6,725 nucleotides of DNA from Rhodospirillaceae bacterium (GCA_002686135.1 NZAO01000086.1:6409-13133); one strand, 5' to 3'. Positions 1 through 6,290 are shown, counted from the stretch's first letter. Notes: generated by a model not told the origin, from the sequence alone. Program-made: numbers and translations.

Positions 1-1043
1 CCAAGGCTCAGGACATCTATGATGACAGGGCCCATAGCGCCGTGACCGTTGCGCCCGGCGACTACCGCTATGTGGCCACGCCAAGCTCCTCCCTGCCGCA
101 GTACTATCCACCACCGCCCAGTGCCTATATCAACTACCGTCCTCTTTATTATGATCCGGCGGGGCAGGCTCCTGCGCCGGCTGCTTATGGGGGCTATGGC
201 TATGCAGCCACCTCCAGCGCGGTTCTGCCGCAGCGCTATCCGCCGCCTCCCAGCTCCTATGTTGGTTACGGAGCGCCCGTCTACAGCGTGGCGCCTCGCC
301 CCTATGCGCGGCTTGTTCCCGCGGTTTCCTATCCCGTCCCTTATGCCGTCCCCGCCAAGGCCGACGTTGCCCTGGCACCGGCCTCCGAATCCGTGGAAAT
401 GGTCGCCATGAGAGAAGAGGGTCCGGGGAATATCTATTATGCCTTTGACATCATCGGTGCCGTGTCGTTCATTCGCGATCACGAGTTAAGCTACAGTGCG
501 GGCCGCGATACCCTGGAGGTCAGGCATGAGGACGACTTGGTTCTCGGCAACAGCCTAGCCGTGGGCTATGACTGGAAGGATCACGGCTTCCCCATTCGCA
601 CTGAACTGGAGGCGGGAATCCGCTATCGTTTCGATCTCGATTACCGGGCGCGCTCAGCCTCAAACAGCGCACTTGTCTCCGGTTACACAACTAATCTGGC
701 AACGATTTTCGCCATGACCAACGCCTATTACGATTTCGATCTGGAGTCCGACTTCCGGCCCTATGTGGGGGCCGGCGTCGGCTGGGCGCGCCACAGGGCC
801 GACACCGAAAGACGTGATTTTCCCACCAATTCCACCATCAGTGAGATCGACAACACGGACAATTTCACCTGGTCGCTAATGGGCGGCGTGATCTATGACT
901 GGACGCGCAACTGGGGGCTCGGACTGGAAGGCCGGTTTACGGACCTTGGTGACGTGACCGTGGGCCCCTTCGGCGGCGGCGATAAGGTGGATTCCAGGTA
1001 CTATTCCTTTGATGTTGTGATCGGCATTACCTATACGCCTTGA
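1..1043 (+). CDS. Outer-membrane beta-barrel protein (Omp25/Opa-like), 5' end outside window
   Basis: The reading frame is open from the left edge, so the start and signal peptide lie outside the window; the in-frame GTG at position 42 is probably internal. About 346 residues are visible. The first ~120 are rich in proline, tyrosine and alanine and hold two copies of a 23-residue unit (see repeat). From about position 420 the sequence alternates polar and aromatic or hydrophobic residues, as in small 8-stranded barrels, with the family-typical PYVGAGVGWARH near 760-795 and a closing strand SFDVVIGITYTP at the very end. This fits the outer-membrane barrel fold of alphaproteobacterial Omp25/Omp31 and Opa proteins. 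The last residue is proline rather than the usual phenylalanine. By family it should sit in the outer membrane with a structural or adhesion role; the exact function is unknown. It converges on trkH with only 16 bp between the stop codons. Confidence 0.85.
   Translation, partial: KAQDIYDDRAHSAVTVAPGDYRYVATPSSSLPQYYPPPPSAYINYRPLYYDPAGQAPAPAAYGGYGYAATSSAVLPQRYPPPPSSYVGYGAPVYSVAPRPYARLVPAVSYPVPYAVPAKADVALAPASESVEMVAMREEGPGNIYYAFDIIGAVSFIRDHELSYSAGRDTLEVRHEDDLVLGNSLAVGYDWKDHGFPIRTELEAGIRYRFDLDYRARSASNSALVSGYTTNLATIFAMTNAYYDFDLESDFRPYVGAGVGWARHRADTERRDFPTNSTISEIDNTDNFTWSLMGGVIYDWTRNWGLGLEGRFTDLGDVTVGPFGGGDKVDSRYYSFDVVIGITYTP
69..269 (+). repeat. Two Pro/Tyr-rich 23-residue repeats in the outer-membrane protein
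   Basis: Codons 69-137 and 201-269 encode two related 23-residue units starting 132 bp apart. They match at about 15 of 23 positions. The shared core is LPQ, one variable residue, then YPPPPS, followed by spaced tyrosines. The two DNA copies differ mostly at third codon positions in the core, so this is an older duplication kept for its protein sequence. The units lie before the barrel and probably form an extended periplasmic or surface-exposed linker. Confidence 0.8.
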
Positions 1044-1062
1044 CCGGGCTTCGTGCAGGTCA
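1041..1062. other. Inverted repeat joining the two convergent stop codons
   Basis: TGACC (1041-1045) is complementary to GGTCA (1058-1062), with a further inner GC/GC pairing around TTCGT. The outer bases are the two stop codons: TGA of the barrel gene and, on the other strand, TGA of trkH. There is no T-tract on either side, so this is at best a weak RNA hairpin and not a standard intrinsic terminator. No other terminator for either gene is visible. Confidence 0.4.
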
Positions 1063-2508
1063 TCCTCGCCAGAAGCTGGGGGCGAACAGGATCAGCACCG
1101 TATAAAGTTCGAGCCGCCCGATCAGCATGCCGCAACTCAAGAGCCATTTCGCGGAATCGGGAAGCGTGGCGAAAGTTCCCGCCGGGCCGATAACCTCGCC
1201 CATCCCCGGCCCCACATTGGCGATGGCCGACGCCGCTCCGGACATGCTGGTGAGAAAATCGAGGCCGAGAAAGCTCAGCCCCAGGGCGAGAACGGTGAAG
1301 GCCAGCGCGAACAGGAAGAAGAACCCCATCACTGATTCGGAGACATCGGGAGGAATCGGTTTGCGGTTGTAATAAGGGGTGAAGACCCCGTGGGGTTGCA
1401 TGAGCCGCTCGATCTGGGCCTTGGTGGTGGCGTAAATCACCTGGAAGCGGAAAATCTTGATGCCGCAAGTGGTGGATCCCGCGCATCCTCCCACCACCAT
1501 GAGGAAGAAAAGGAGAGACACGGCGAACCCTCCCCACAGTCCGAAGTCGGCCGTAGAATAGCCCGTTCCCGTCATCAACGAGACGGAATTAAAGGACACG
1601 TAGCGAAGCGCCTCGAGAAACGCCACGTCGTTGCCCAGCCATTGCCAAACAGTCAGTGTGGCAACGGCCATGAAGGCAATGGACAGAAACCAGAGCACCT
1701 GACTATCGGTCACAAGCTGCCTTACGTTGCCACGCACCGCCTGAAGATAAAGAACAAAGGGCATGCTGCCGAGAATCATGAAACAGGTGATGATGGCGTC
1801 AATGGTGGCGCTATTGAAATGGCCCACCGAATCATCGGAGGTGGAAAATCCGCCGGTGGCGATGGTGGTCATAGCATGGGCGATGGCCTGGAATCCGCTC
1901 ATGCCTGAAAGCCAGAGCGCGCCCCCACAAATCAAGGTAAGCGACACATAGATCAGACCGATGCCGCTGGCGATCTGCGCCGCGCGTGGCATCACCTTGT
2001 CCGAGGTGTCCGACGATTCCATGTGAAACAGCTGCATGCCGCCCACGCGCAGCATGGGCAGCACGGCAATGGCCATAACGATGATGCCAATCCCCCCCAG
2101 CCATTGCAGAAGCGCCCGCCACAACAAAATCCCCGGAGGCGCGAAATCAAGGCCGGTAATGACCGTGGAGCCGGTGGTGGTGATTCCCGACATGGCCTCG
2201 AAAAAGGCGTCGGTGAAGCTGAGATCAAGATTGGAAAACATAAAGGGTAACGACCCGAACAGGGCGATAACCAGCCAGCTCAGCGTGGTCAGAAGGAATG
2301 CCTGGTGGATGGTAAACCGGAAGTCATCGCTTCGGTTGCCGAGAATCAGGCAGATCCCTAGGGACAGGGTGATCAACGCCGAGGCGGCGAATACCTGCCA
2401 ATCGGGATTGTCCACGGCCCCGTCCGCGATGGCGGGCAGGCACATGATGACGGCTATGGTCGTCAGCAAGATGCCGATAACAAACAGTAAGGGTCGGAAA
2501 TCGATCAC
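1060..2508 (-). CDS. trkH: TrkH family potassium uptake protein
   Basis: This is the inner-membrane K+-translocating subunit of a Trk system; TrkH pores work with the cytoplasmic NAD/ATP-binding regulator TrkA. The 482-residue length is normal. All four pore-loop filter segments are visible: SGITTTGSTV (107-116), TTIATGGFSTSD (214-225), SLMTGTGYSTADF (310-322) and SAIANVGPGMG (427-437). They are separated by hydrophobic helices. The conserved GGCAGSTT stretch follows loop 3, and the C-terminus (GRLELYTVLILFAPSFWR) is typical. The start is GTG. An in-frame stop 14 codons upstream and the family-like N-terminus MIDFRPLLFVIGILL support it, although the Shine-Dalgarno match is poor. No trkA lies in the window. 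One small oddity is Cys348, where relatives usually have Gly in GGCAGST-GGIK. Confidence 0.97.
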   Translation of the reverse strand: MIDFRPLLFVIGILLTTIAVIMCLPAIADGAVDNPDWQVFAASALITLSLGICLILGNRSDDFRFTIHQAFLLTTLSWLVIALFGSLPFMFSNLDLSFTDAFFEAMSGITTTGSTVITGLDFAPPGILLWRALLQWLGGIGIIVMAIAVLPMLRVGGMQLFHMESSDTSDKVMPRAAQIASGIGLIYVSLTLICGGALWLSGMSGFQAIAHAMTTIATGGFSTSDDSVGHFNSATIDAIITCFMILGSMPFVLYLQAVRGNVRQLVTDSQVLWFLSIAFMAVATLTVWQWLGNDVAFLEALRYVSFNSVSLMTGTGYSTADFGLWGGFAVSLLFFLMVVGGCAGSTTCGIKIFRFQVIYATTKAQIERLMQPHGVFTPYYNRKPIPPDVSESVMGFFFLFALAFTVLALGLSFLGLDFLTSMSGAASAIANVGPGMGEVIGPAGTFATLPDSAKWLLSCGMLIGRLELYTVLILFAPSFWRG

Positions 2509-2549
2509 AGTCCGGTAAAAGTCCGTTTCTGCCCCGCCAGCGCCAGCAC

Positions 2550-2578
2550 ATCATTGGCTAATCATCTGCCGCTGTCCA
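2550..2578 (-). promoter_or_regulatory. Candidate trkH promoter
   Basis: In the folE-trkH gap, reading the minus strand, TGGACA (2578-2573) is followed after 17 bp by AATGAT (2555-2550). These match the housekeeping -35 and -10 boxes at 5 and 4 of 6 positions. Transcription would start near 2543, giving a leader of about 35 nt before the GTG start. The -10 box is weak, so this is tentative. The rest of the 113-bp gap shows no terminator or other clear element. Confidence 0.35.
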
Positions 2579-2621
2579 GTGAAGGATGCGTGCGCGCGTT
2601 GTAAAAGCTTGTTCCCGGGCG

Positions 2622-3227
2622 TTACGCGTTGGGGGTGTGAATCCCCTCCGGCGCCCCGATCATGGCCAGAAATTCTCGCCGGGTGGCCGTGTTGGTACGG
2701 AAACCACCCAGCATGTGACTGGTGATCATAGAGACACCGGGTTTGCGGACCCCGCGCATGGTCATGCATTGATGGGCGGCGTCAACGACCACGGCGACGC
2801 CCTTGGGTTTGAGAACGTCCTGTATGGTGTTAGCGATCTGGGCGGTCATGCGTTCCTGGACCTGAAGGCGCTTGGCATAAATCTCCACCACCCGGACCAG
2901 CTTGCTGATGCCGACGATCCGGCAGTCGGGAAGATAGGCCACATGGGCCTTTCCGATAATCGGTGCAAGGTGGTGTTCACAGTGGGATTCGAAGCGGATG
3001 TCCCTCAACACCACCATTTCATCGTAATCCTCGGTTTCCGTGAAGGTGCGCTTGAGGATGTCCACGGGATCATCATTGTATCCCGAAAAATATTCCTCAT
3101 AGGCGCTCACCACCCGTTTGGGGGTGTCCTGAAGCCCTTCGCGGCCGGGGTCGTCGCCGGCCCAGCACAGCAACGTCCTCACGGCTTCTTCCGCTTTTTT
3201 GCGCGATGGTTTCTTGTTCGCAGCCAT
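2622..3227 (-). CDS. folE: GTP cyclohydrolase I
   Basis: The enzyme converts GTP and water to 7,8-dihydroneopterin triphosphate and formate, the first step of tetrahydrofolate synthesis and also a source of queuosine and pterin precursors. It acts in the cytoplasm as a homodecamer. The 201-residue length is normal. The three expected zinc ligands are present: Cys83 and His86 in [20 protein letters not shown], and Cys154 in [15 protein letters not shown]. His152 matches the conserved catalytic histidine. The segment [20 protein letters not shown] (106-125) is the family signature region. The DNA gives ATG with an AGGAA motif about 11-12 nt upstream, a slightly long but usable spacing. The first ~12 residues are lysine-rich and variable. 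It lies 81 bp after apaG and 113 bp before trkH with no clear terminator on either side, so it may be partly cotranscribed with its neighbours. Confidence 0.98.
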   Translation of the reverse strand: MAANKKPSRKKAEEAVRTLLCWAGDDPGREGLQDTPKRVVSAYEEYFSGYNDDPVDILKRTFTETEDYDEMVVLRDIRFESHCEHHLAPIIGKAHVAYLPDCRIVGISKLVRVVEIYAKRLQVQERMTAQIANTIQDVLKPKGVAVVVDAAHQCMTMRGVRKPGVSMITSHMLGGFRTNTATRREFLAMIGAPEGIHTPNA

Positions 3228-3308
3228 GGCTTAAGAATTTCCTGTTTGAAGGCGCGGACCCGATGTGCCGGACCGGCGTGGGTTGAGGTCCAAAAACGAA
3301 TGGAAGGA

Positions 3309-3701
3309 TCAGTTGAGACGCCGTTCCTCGTCGGGAAGATCAAGGGAAAAAGCGGGGATGGTGATATCGAAATTTTCTCCGTCCTCCCCCACCATCTGAT
3401 AACTACCAAGCATGATTCCCGATGGCGTGGGCAACGGCGTGCCGCTAGTGTATTCGAAGGTTTCGCCGGGATGTAGCACCGGCTGTTCGCCTATGACACC
3501 CTGGCCGCGCACCTCTTTGACACAGCCATTGGAATCCGTGATCTGCCAGTGGCGGCTGATGAGCTGCACCGTCTGCGCACTCTGGTTTTCTATCTGCACG
3601 TGATAGGCCCAGATATACTGGTTGTCGTCCGGTTCCGACTGTTCCTCGAGATAAATCGGCGTCACCGTAACGGCAATCGAATGTGTGGTTTCGCAATACA
3701 T
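3309..3701 (-). CDS. apaG: ApaG domain protein (Co2+/Mg2+ efflux-associated)
   Basis: A single-domain ApaG protein of 130 residues, the usual length. The diagnostic glycine/proline pattern is clear: [15 protein letters not shown] (65-79), then [18 protein letters not shown] (84-101), and the closing strand [13 protein letters not shown] (111-123). The fold is a fibronectin-III-like beta sandwich. ApaG is linked to cobalt resistance and magnesium efflux in enterics, but its biochemical role is unsettled; the efflux name is historical. The start is ATG with a modest AAGAGA motif about 6-8 nt upstream. It lies 178 bp downstream of metZ in the same direction; the metZ-apaG neighbourhood recurs in Alphaproteobacteria. 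The long gap and a palindrome just ahead of the gene hint at its own control. Confidence 0.96.
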   Translation of the reverse strand: MYCETTHSIAVTVTPIYLEEQSEPDDNQYIWAYHVQIENQSAQTVQLISRHWQITDSNGCVKEVRGQGVIGEQPVLHPGETFEYTSGTPLPTPSGIMLGSYQMVGEDGENFDITIPAFSLDLPDEERRLN

Positions 3702-3879
3702 ACCAGTCTCTTATGCGCTCTTTAGTGACGGCGTCACGTTTTTGACGGGGAGAAATGGCGGCCTTCCTTTCAGCCGGCGCCATCCCTGTTTAAGCATATG
3801 ACGTTAGGGGGGGCGTTTGTCCAGTTACAAACGGGCCGCTCCGACCCCAGATGCCCCCCAGAGTCATTGTCCAGGGCTA
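3702..3879 (-). other. metZ-apaG intergenic region with two inverted repeats
   Basis: This 178-bp gap holds two clear inverted repeats. One is a 7-bp perfect stem, CGTTTGT (3814-3820) with ACAAACG (3827-3833), around a 6-nt loop. It is followed on the minus strand by a C7 run rather than a U-tract, so it does not look like an intrinsic terminator. The other is the 13-bp palindrome at 3725-3737, listed separately. A weak promoter-like pair (TGGACA, then TATGCT 19 bp later) overlaps the hairpin on the minus strand but is not convincing. No small ORF of note is seen. Confidence 0.5.
3725..3737. promoter_or_regulatory. 13-bp perfect palindrome upstream of apaG
   Basis: GTGACG-G-CGTCAC is a perfect inverted repeat with a single central base. 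It ends 23 bp before the apaG start codon. The size and symmetry would suit a dimeric DNA-binding regulator or a short mRNA hairpin near the ribosome site. No specific regulator can be named from the sequence. Confidence 0.35.
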
Positions 3880-5097
3880 TTATACGGCTTTCAGCGCCTG
3901 AGCTATATCCTCTTTCAGGTCATCCACGTCTTCAAGCCCCACCGACAGCCGCACCAGGCTTTCGCCGATACCCATGCGGGCGCGTTCTTCTGGCTCAATA
4001 CGCTGATGGGTGGTGGTGACGGGATGGGTGATGAGGCTTTTGGTGTCTCCCAGATTGTTGGAGATATCAATAAGTTCCAAGGCATTCTGAAAACGGAAGG
4101 CGGCTTCTTTGCCGTCTTCGCTATCCCCGCATGCCAGCTCGAAAGAGATAAGGTTACTCCCCGAGGCCATCTGTTTCATGGCCAGTTCATGCTGGGGATG
4201 GCTGGCGAGTCCGGGATAGATCACTTTTGTCACGCCCTCCAATCCGCTCAGATAGGTGGCCAACTCCAGCGCATTGTTGCTCTGGGCCTCGATCCGCAGT
4301 TCCAGGGTCTCCAGCCCTTTCAACAGCACCCAAGCGTTGAAGGGGCTCAAAGCCGGGCCGGTATGACGCACGAAGGGCTTCAAGATGTCATTACAGAACT
4401 CAGTCGTGCCCAAGACGGCGCCGCCCATACAGCGGCCCTGGCCGTCGATATGCTTGGTGGCGGAATAGACAACGATATCAGCCCCAAATTCCAGCGGATG
4501 CTGAAGAATCGGCGTGGCGAAAACGTTGTCCACCACCAGCTTGGCTCCGGCGCCATGGGCAAGATCGGCCACCGCCTTAAGGTCGATGATCTCCAGCGTG
4601 GGATTGGACGGCGTTTCCAGAAACACGGCCTGGGTTTCCCGGCTCAATGCCTCTTGCCACTGGCCCAGATCGGTGCCGTCGACGATAGTGATCTCGATCC
4701 CGAAACGGGGCAGGATTTCAGTGACGATATACTGGCAGGAACCAAACAGCGCCCGCGATGCCACAACACGGTTACCGGTTTTCAGCTGGCACATGAGGGC
4801 GGCGAAGACGGCGGCCATTCCCGTGGCCGTACCGCGGCAGGCTTGCGTCCCCTCGAGAAGCGCCATCCGCTTCTCGAATATGGAAACTGTGGGATTACCG
4901 AAACGAGAATAAACGAAACGGTCAATCTCCTCCTTGAAGGCGGCCCGGGCCTCTTCGGCCTTGTCATAGACGTAGCCCGAGGTGAGATACAGCGCCTCGC
5001 AGGTTTCATCAAAGCCAGAGCGCTCCTGCCCGCCGCGGATCATCTGGGTCCGCGGACGCCATGTATTTGATTTTTTACTCTTTTTTTTCTTAGCCAT
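3880..5097 (-). CDS. metZ: O-succinylhomoserine sulfhydrylase
   Basis: A PLP-dependent Cys/Met-metabolism enzyme that makes homocysteine directly from O-succinylhomoserine and sulfide, bypassing cystathionine. It is cytoplasmic, and family members are tetramers. Length is 405 residues, normal for MetZ. Visible landmarks are YSRFGNPT (63-70, phosphate-binding Tyr and Arg), GTATGMAA (89-96), LETPSNPTLEIIDL (160-173), VVDN with Asp190 contacting the PLP ring, and SATKHIDGQGR with Lys215 forming the Schiff base. The assignment over cystathionine gamma-synthase or O-acetylhomoserine sulfhydrylase rests on overall resemblance to alphaproteobacterial MetZ and on the SAM-II leader. Start ATG has a GAAGGA Shine-Dalgarno 8-9 nt upstream, and an in-frame stop lies 11 codons before it. 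The first ten residues are lysine-rich (MAKKKKSKKS) and unlike the rest of the protein. Confidence 0.97.
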   Translation of the reverse strand: MAKKKKSKKSNTWRPRTQMIRGGQERSGFDETCEALYLTSGYVYDKAEEARAAFKEEIDRFVYSRFGNPTVSIFEKRMALLEGTQACRGTATGMAAVFAALMCQLKTGNRVVASRALFGSCQYIVTEILPRFGIEITIVDGTDLGQWQEALSRETQAVFLETPSNPTLEIIDLKAVADLAHGAGAKLVVDNVFATPILQHPLEFGADIVVYSATKHIDGQGRCMGGAVLGTTEFCNDILKPFVRHTGPALSPFNAWVLLKGLETLELRIEAQSNNALELATYLSGLEGVTKVIYPGLASHPQHELAMKQMASGSNLISFELACGDSEDGKEAAFRFQNALELIDISNNLGDTKSLITHPVTTTHQRIEPEERARMGIGESLVRLSVGLEDVDDLKEDIAQALKAV

Positions 5098-5146
5098 GTG
5101 ATTAATCCTTCGCCTACCTTGCCCTTGACGCTAAACCCATAAGAGC

Positions 5147-5180
5147 AAAAAAAATCCCCGACCTCTGCGGCCGGGGTTTT
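5147..5180 (-). terminator. Intrinsic terminator in the metZ leader (riboswitch expression platform)
   Basis: Read on the minus strand, CCCCGGCC (5176-5169) pairs with GGTCGGGG (5163-5156) over 8 bp, including one G-U, around the loop GCAGA. It is followed by A and then eight T residues (5154-5147). Three of the four A residues before the stem (5180-5177) can extend it by pairing with the U-tract. The hairpin begins 6 nt after the SAM-II pseudoknot strand and ends about 50 nt before metZ, so it most likely acts as the switch's terminator. It would also stop transcripts reading through from the radical SAM gene, which has no other terminator. Confidence 0.9.
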
Positions 5181-5186
5181 CCACCT

Positions 5187-5244
5187 CCGACCTTTTAGCG
5201 TTTTGTTTTACGTGGCCGCAAGCCGGTCGGCTCAAATCACCACG
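5187..5244 (-). promoter_or_regulatory. SAM-II riboswitch aptamer (metA motif) controlling metZ
   Basis: Read on the minus strand, this fits the SAM-II H-type pseudoknot. Stem P1 is CGTGG (5244-5240) with CCACG (5215-5211). Inside its loop are the conserved TGATTTGA and then CCGACC (5230-5225). After an A-rich linker with the conserved CGCTAAAA (5200-5193), GGTCGG (5192-5187) pairs perfectly with CCGACC to close the pseudoknot. SAM-II RNAs bind S-adenosylmethionine and lower methionine-gene expression in Alphaproteobacteria. The position, 90 nt ahead of metZ and directly before an intrinsic terminator, supports control by transcription attenuation. The assignment rests on motif, pairing and context; no covariance-model score was computed. 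Confidence 0.92.
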
Positions 5245-5255
5245 ACGGTTCACCG

Positions 5256-5284
5256 ATTAAGCCCCTGCGGTTCCGGTTTGTCAA
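5256..5284 (-). promoter_or_regulatory. Predicted metZ promoter
   Basis: On the minus strand TTGACA (5284-5279) is a perfect -35 box. Exactly 17 bp later lies CTTAAT (5261-5256), a 4-of-6 match to the -10 box. Transcription would start near 5249, a few bases before the riboswitch P1 stem at 5244. The -35 box begins 4 bp after the stop codon of the radical SAM gene, so the promoter separates metZ from that gene. The spacing and aptamer position support it; the imperfect -10 is the weak point. Confidence 0.65.
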
Positions 5285-5288
5285 GAAA

Positions 5289-6290
5289 TCACCGCCTGCA
5301 ACTGCCGCCGCCGAGGACACAGAAACGGGCACAATGGGGGTGGTTGAGGCTGACCTCCTTCAGGGACCCCGACAGGGTCGGCCCCATATCGAACCCTTCC
5401 TCATGGGCGATAAGCGTGCACGCCATGACATGAGGCGCTTCGGCCCCCTCTGGTTTGACCACCATGCGCGAGGTGGCGCACATCACATCCCCGGGTGAAA
5501 CGCCAAGCATGTTCCAGCAGGCCGCCGTGATTTCGGGAACATCCTCGCGCTTGTCCATCTCGGGAAACAGGACCAGGGAAACCGGATCATTAGCGTCAAG
5601 GGTCACGCCGTTTGCGGCGAAAAGCCCGGCATAGCCGTTACGCAGGGAGTCTTCCGGCTCATCCATATAAGTGCGTCCCGCCACATGCATGATAAATCCG
5701 TTTTCGGAAAGCCAGCGCATGCTCTCGATGACGGGGTCCCAGCTTTCGGGCCCCCGTTCTTCCATGTGTAGTTGCGGCGTGTAGTGATCCACCGAAAGCC
5801 GGATCACCAACTGCCCGCCATATCCGGCATTGAGTTCTTTCAGCGCCGCCTTGTGGCGCATCATGGGCTTCATGCCGTTGGACAGCACCAGAACGCGAAA
5901 ACCGTGCTCGAGACAGCTGGCGAGGATAGCCATGATCTCAGGGTTCATGAAGGGTTCACCGCCGGTAAGCCCGATTTCCTCCACGGGGAGGTTTTCAGCG
6001 GCTATCTCATCGAGAAACCTGCGTACCTCTGCTTCGCTGATGTAGGCCAGACGGTCGTTGCTGGGGCTCGAGTCGATATAACAGTTGCGGCAGGTGATGT
6101 TGCACAGGGTTCCGGTGTTGAACCACAGGGTCTTCAACGCTTCGGGCCCCACCCTGGCGCGGGGCTCTCCCGACGCCGCCACATCGGCGTCACGGAATTT
6201 CCCCGGTAATTTTTCCAGCAGTTTCTCGGGCAATTCCTCTGCCGTGGCGCTATCCGGTTCACTCCGGGAAAGGGGGGCGTTGGCGGTCAT
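5289..6290 (-). CDS. Radical SAM protein of unknown substrate
   Basis: The protein carries the radical SAM signature CNITCRNC, whose three cysteines bind the 4Fe-4S cluster that cleaves S-adenosylmethionine. It is followed by TGGEP, the SAM-binding glycine motif about 40 residues on, and by LVLSNG and VIRLSVDH strands of the partial TIM barrel. The first ~50 residues are charged, low in complexity and probably disordered. The C-terminal part has further cysteines, including a final HPHCARFCVLGGGSC cluster that could hold an auxiliary Fe-S cluster. The substrate cannot be assigned; similar proteins are usually annotated only as radical SAM. Two ATGs compete, at 6296 and 6290. The AGGA motif lies 1 nt from the first but 7 nt from the second, so the second is preferred, giving 333 residues instead of 335. 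It is transcribed away from the tRNA gene. Confidence 0.9.
   Translation of the reverse strand: MTANAPLSRSEPDSATAEELPEKLLEKLPGKFRDADVAASGEPRARVGPEALKTLWFNTGTLCNITCRNCYIDSSPSNDRLAYISEAEVRRFLDEIAAENLPVEEIGLTGGEPFMNPEIMAILASCLEHGFRVLVLSNGMKPMMRHKAALKELNAGYGGQLVIRLSVDHYTPQLHMEERGPESWDPVIESMRWLSENGFIMHVAGRTYMDEPEDSLRNGYAGLFAANGVTLDANDPVSLVLFPEMDKREDVPEITAACWNMLGVSPGDVMCATSRMVVKPEGAEAPHVMACTLIAHEEGFDMGPTLSGSLKEVSLNHPHCARFCVLGGGSCRR

Noticed and set aside
1390..1908. A 172-codon plus-strand frame inside trkH
   Set aside because: It is antisense to clear TrkH pore and helix segments, and the composition is typical of a shadow frame.
3228..3308. GGACC/GGTCC pairings in the apaG-folE gap as a terminator
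   Set aside because: The stems are short with long loops and no T-tract; they look like chance repeats in GC-rich DNA.
2586..3476. A 296-codon open frame on the plus strand across folE and part of apaG
   Set aside because: It overlaps two well-supported genes and an intergenic gap, has no domain-like pattern, and no plausible ribosome site or promoter was found.
3817..5070. A 417-codon open frame on the plus strand opposite metZ
   Set aside because: It is the antisense shadow of an unmistakable MetZ coding sequence. Its translation shows no recognisable motif, and such long antisense frames are expected in GC-rich genes.
5114..5140. A nine-codon ORF including its stop (ATG to TAG) between the terminator and metZ on the minus strand, a possible leader peptide
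   Set aside because: It has no Shine-Dalgarno, contains no Met or Cys run that would sense methionine supply, and lies after the terminator.
5147..5180. The hairpin as a stand-alone terminator of the radical SAM gene
   Set aside because: It is over 100 bp past that gene's stop, with a promoter and SAM-II aptamer between them. It is better explained as the riboswitch expression platform, though it may serve both roles.
5187..5244. SAM-I, SAM/SAH or SAM-V riboswitch instead of SAM-II
   Set aside because: There is no four-way junction as in SAM-I. The P1 loop sequence and CGCTAAAA spacing match SAM-II best, and the host genes fit.
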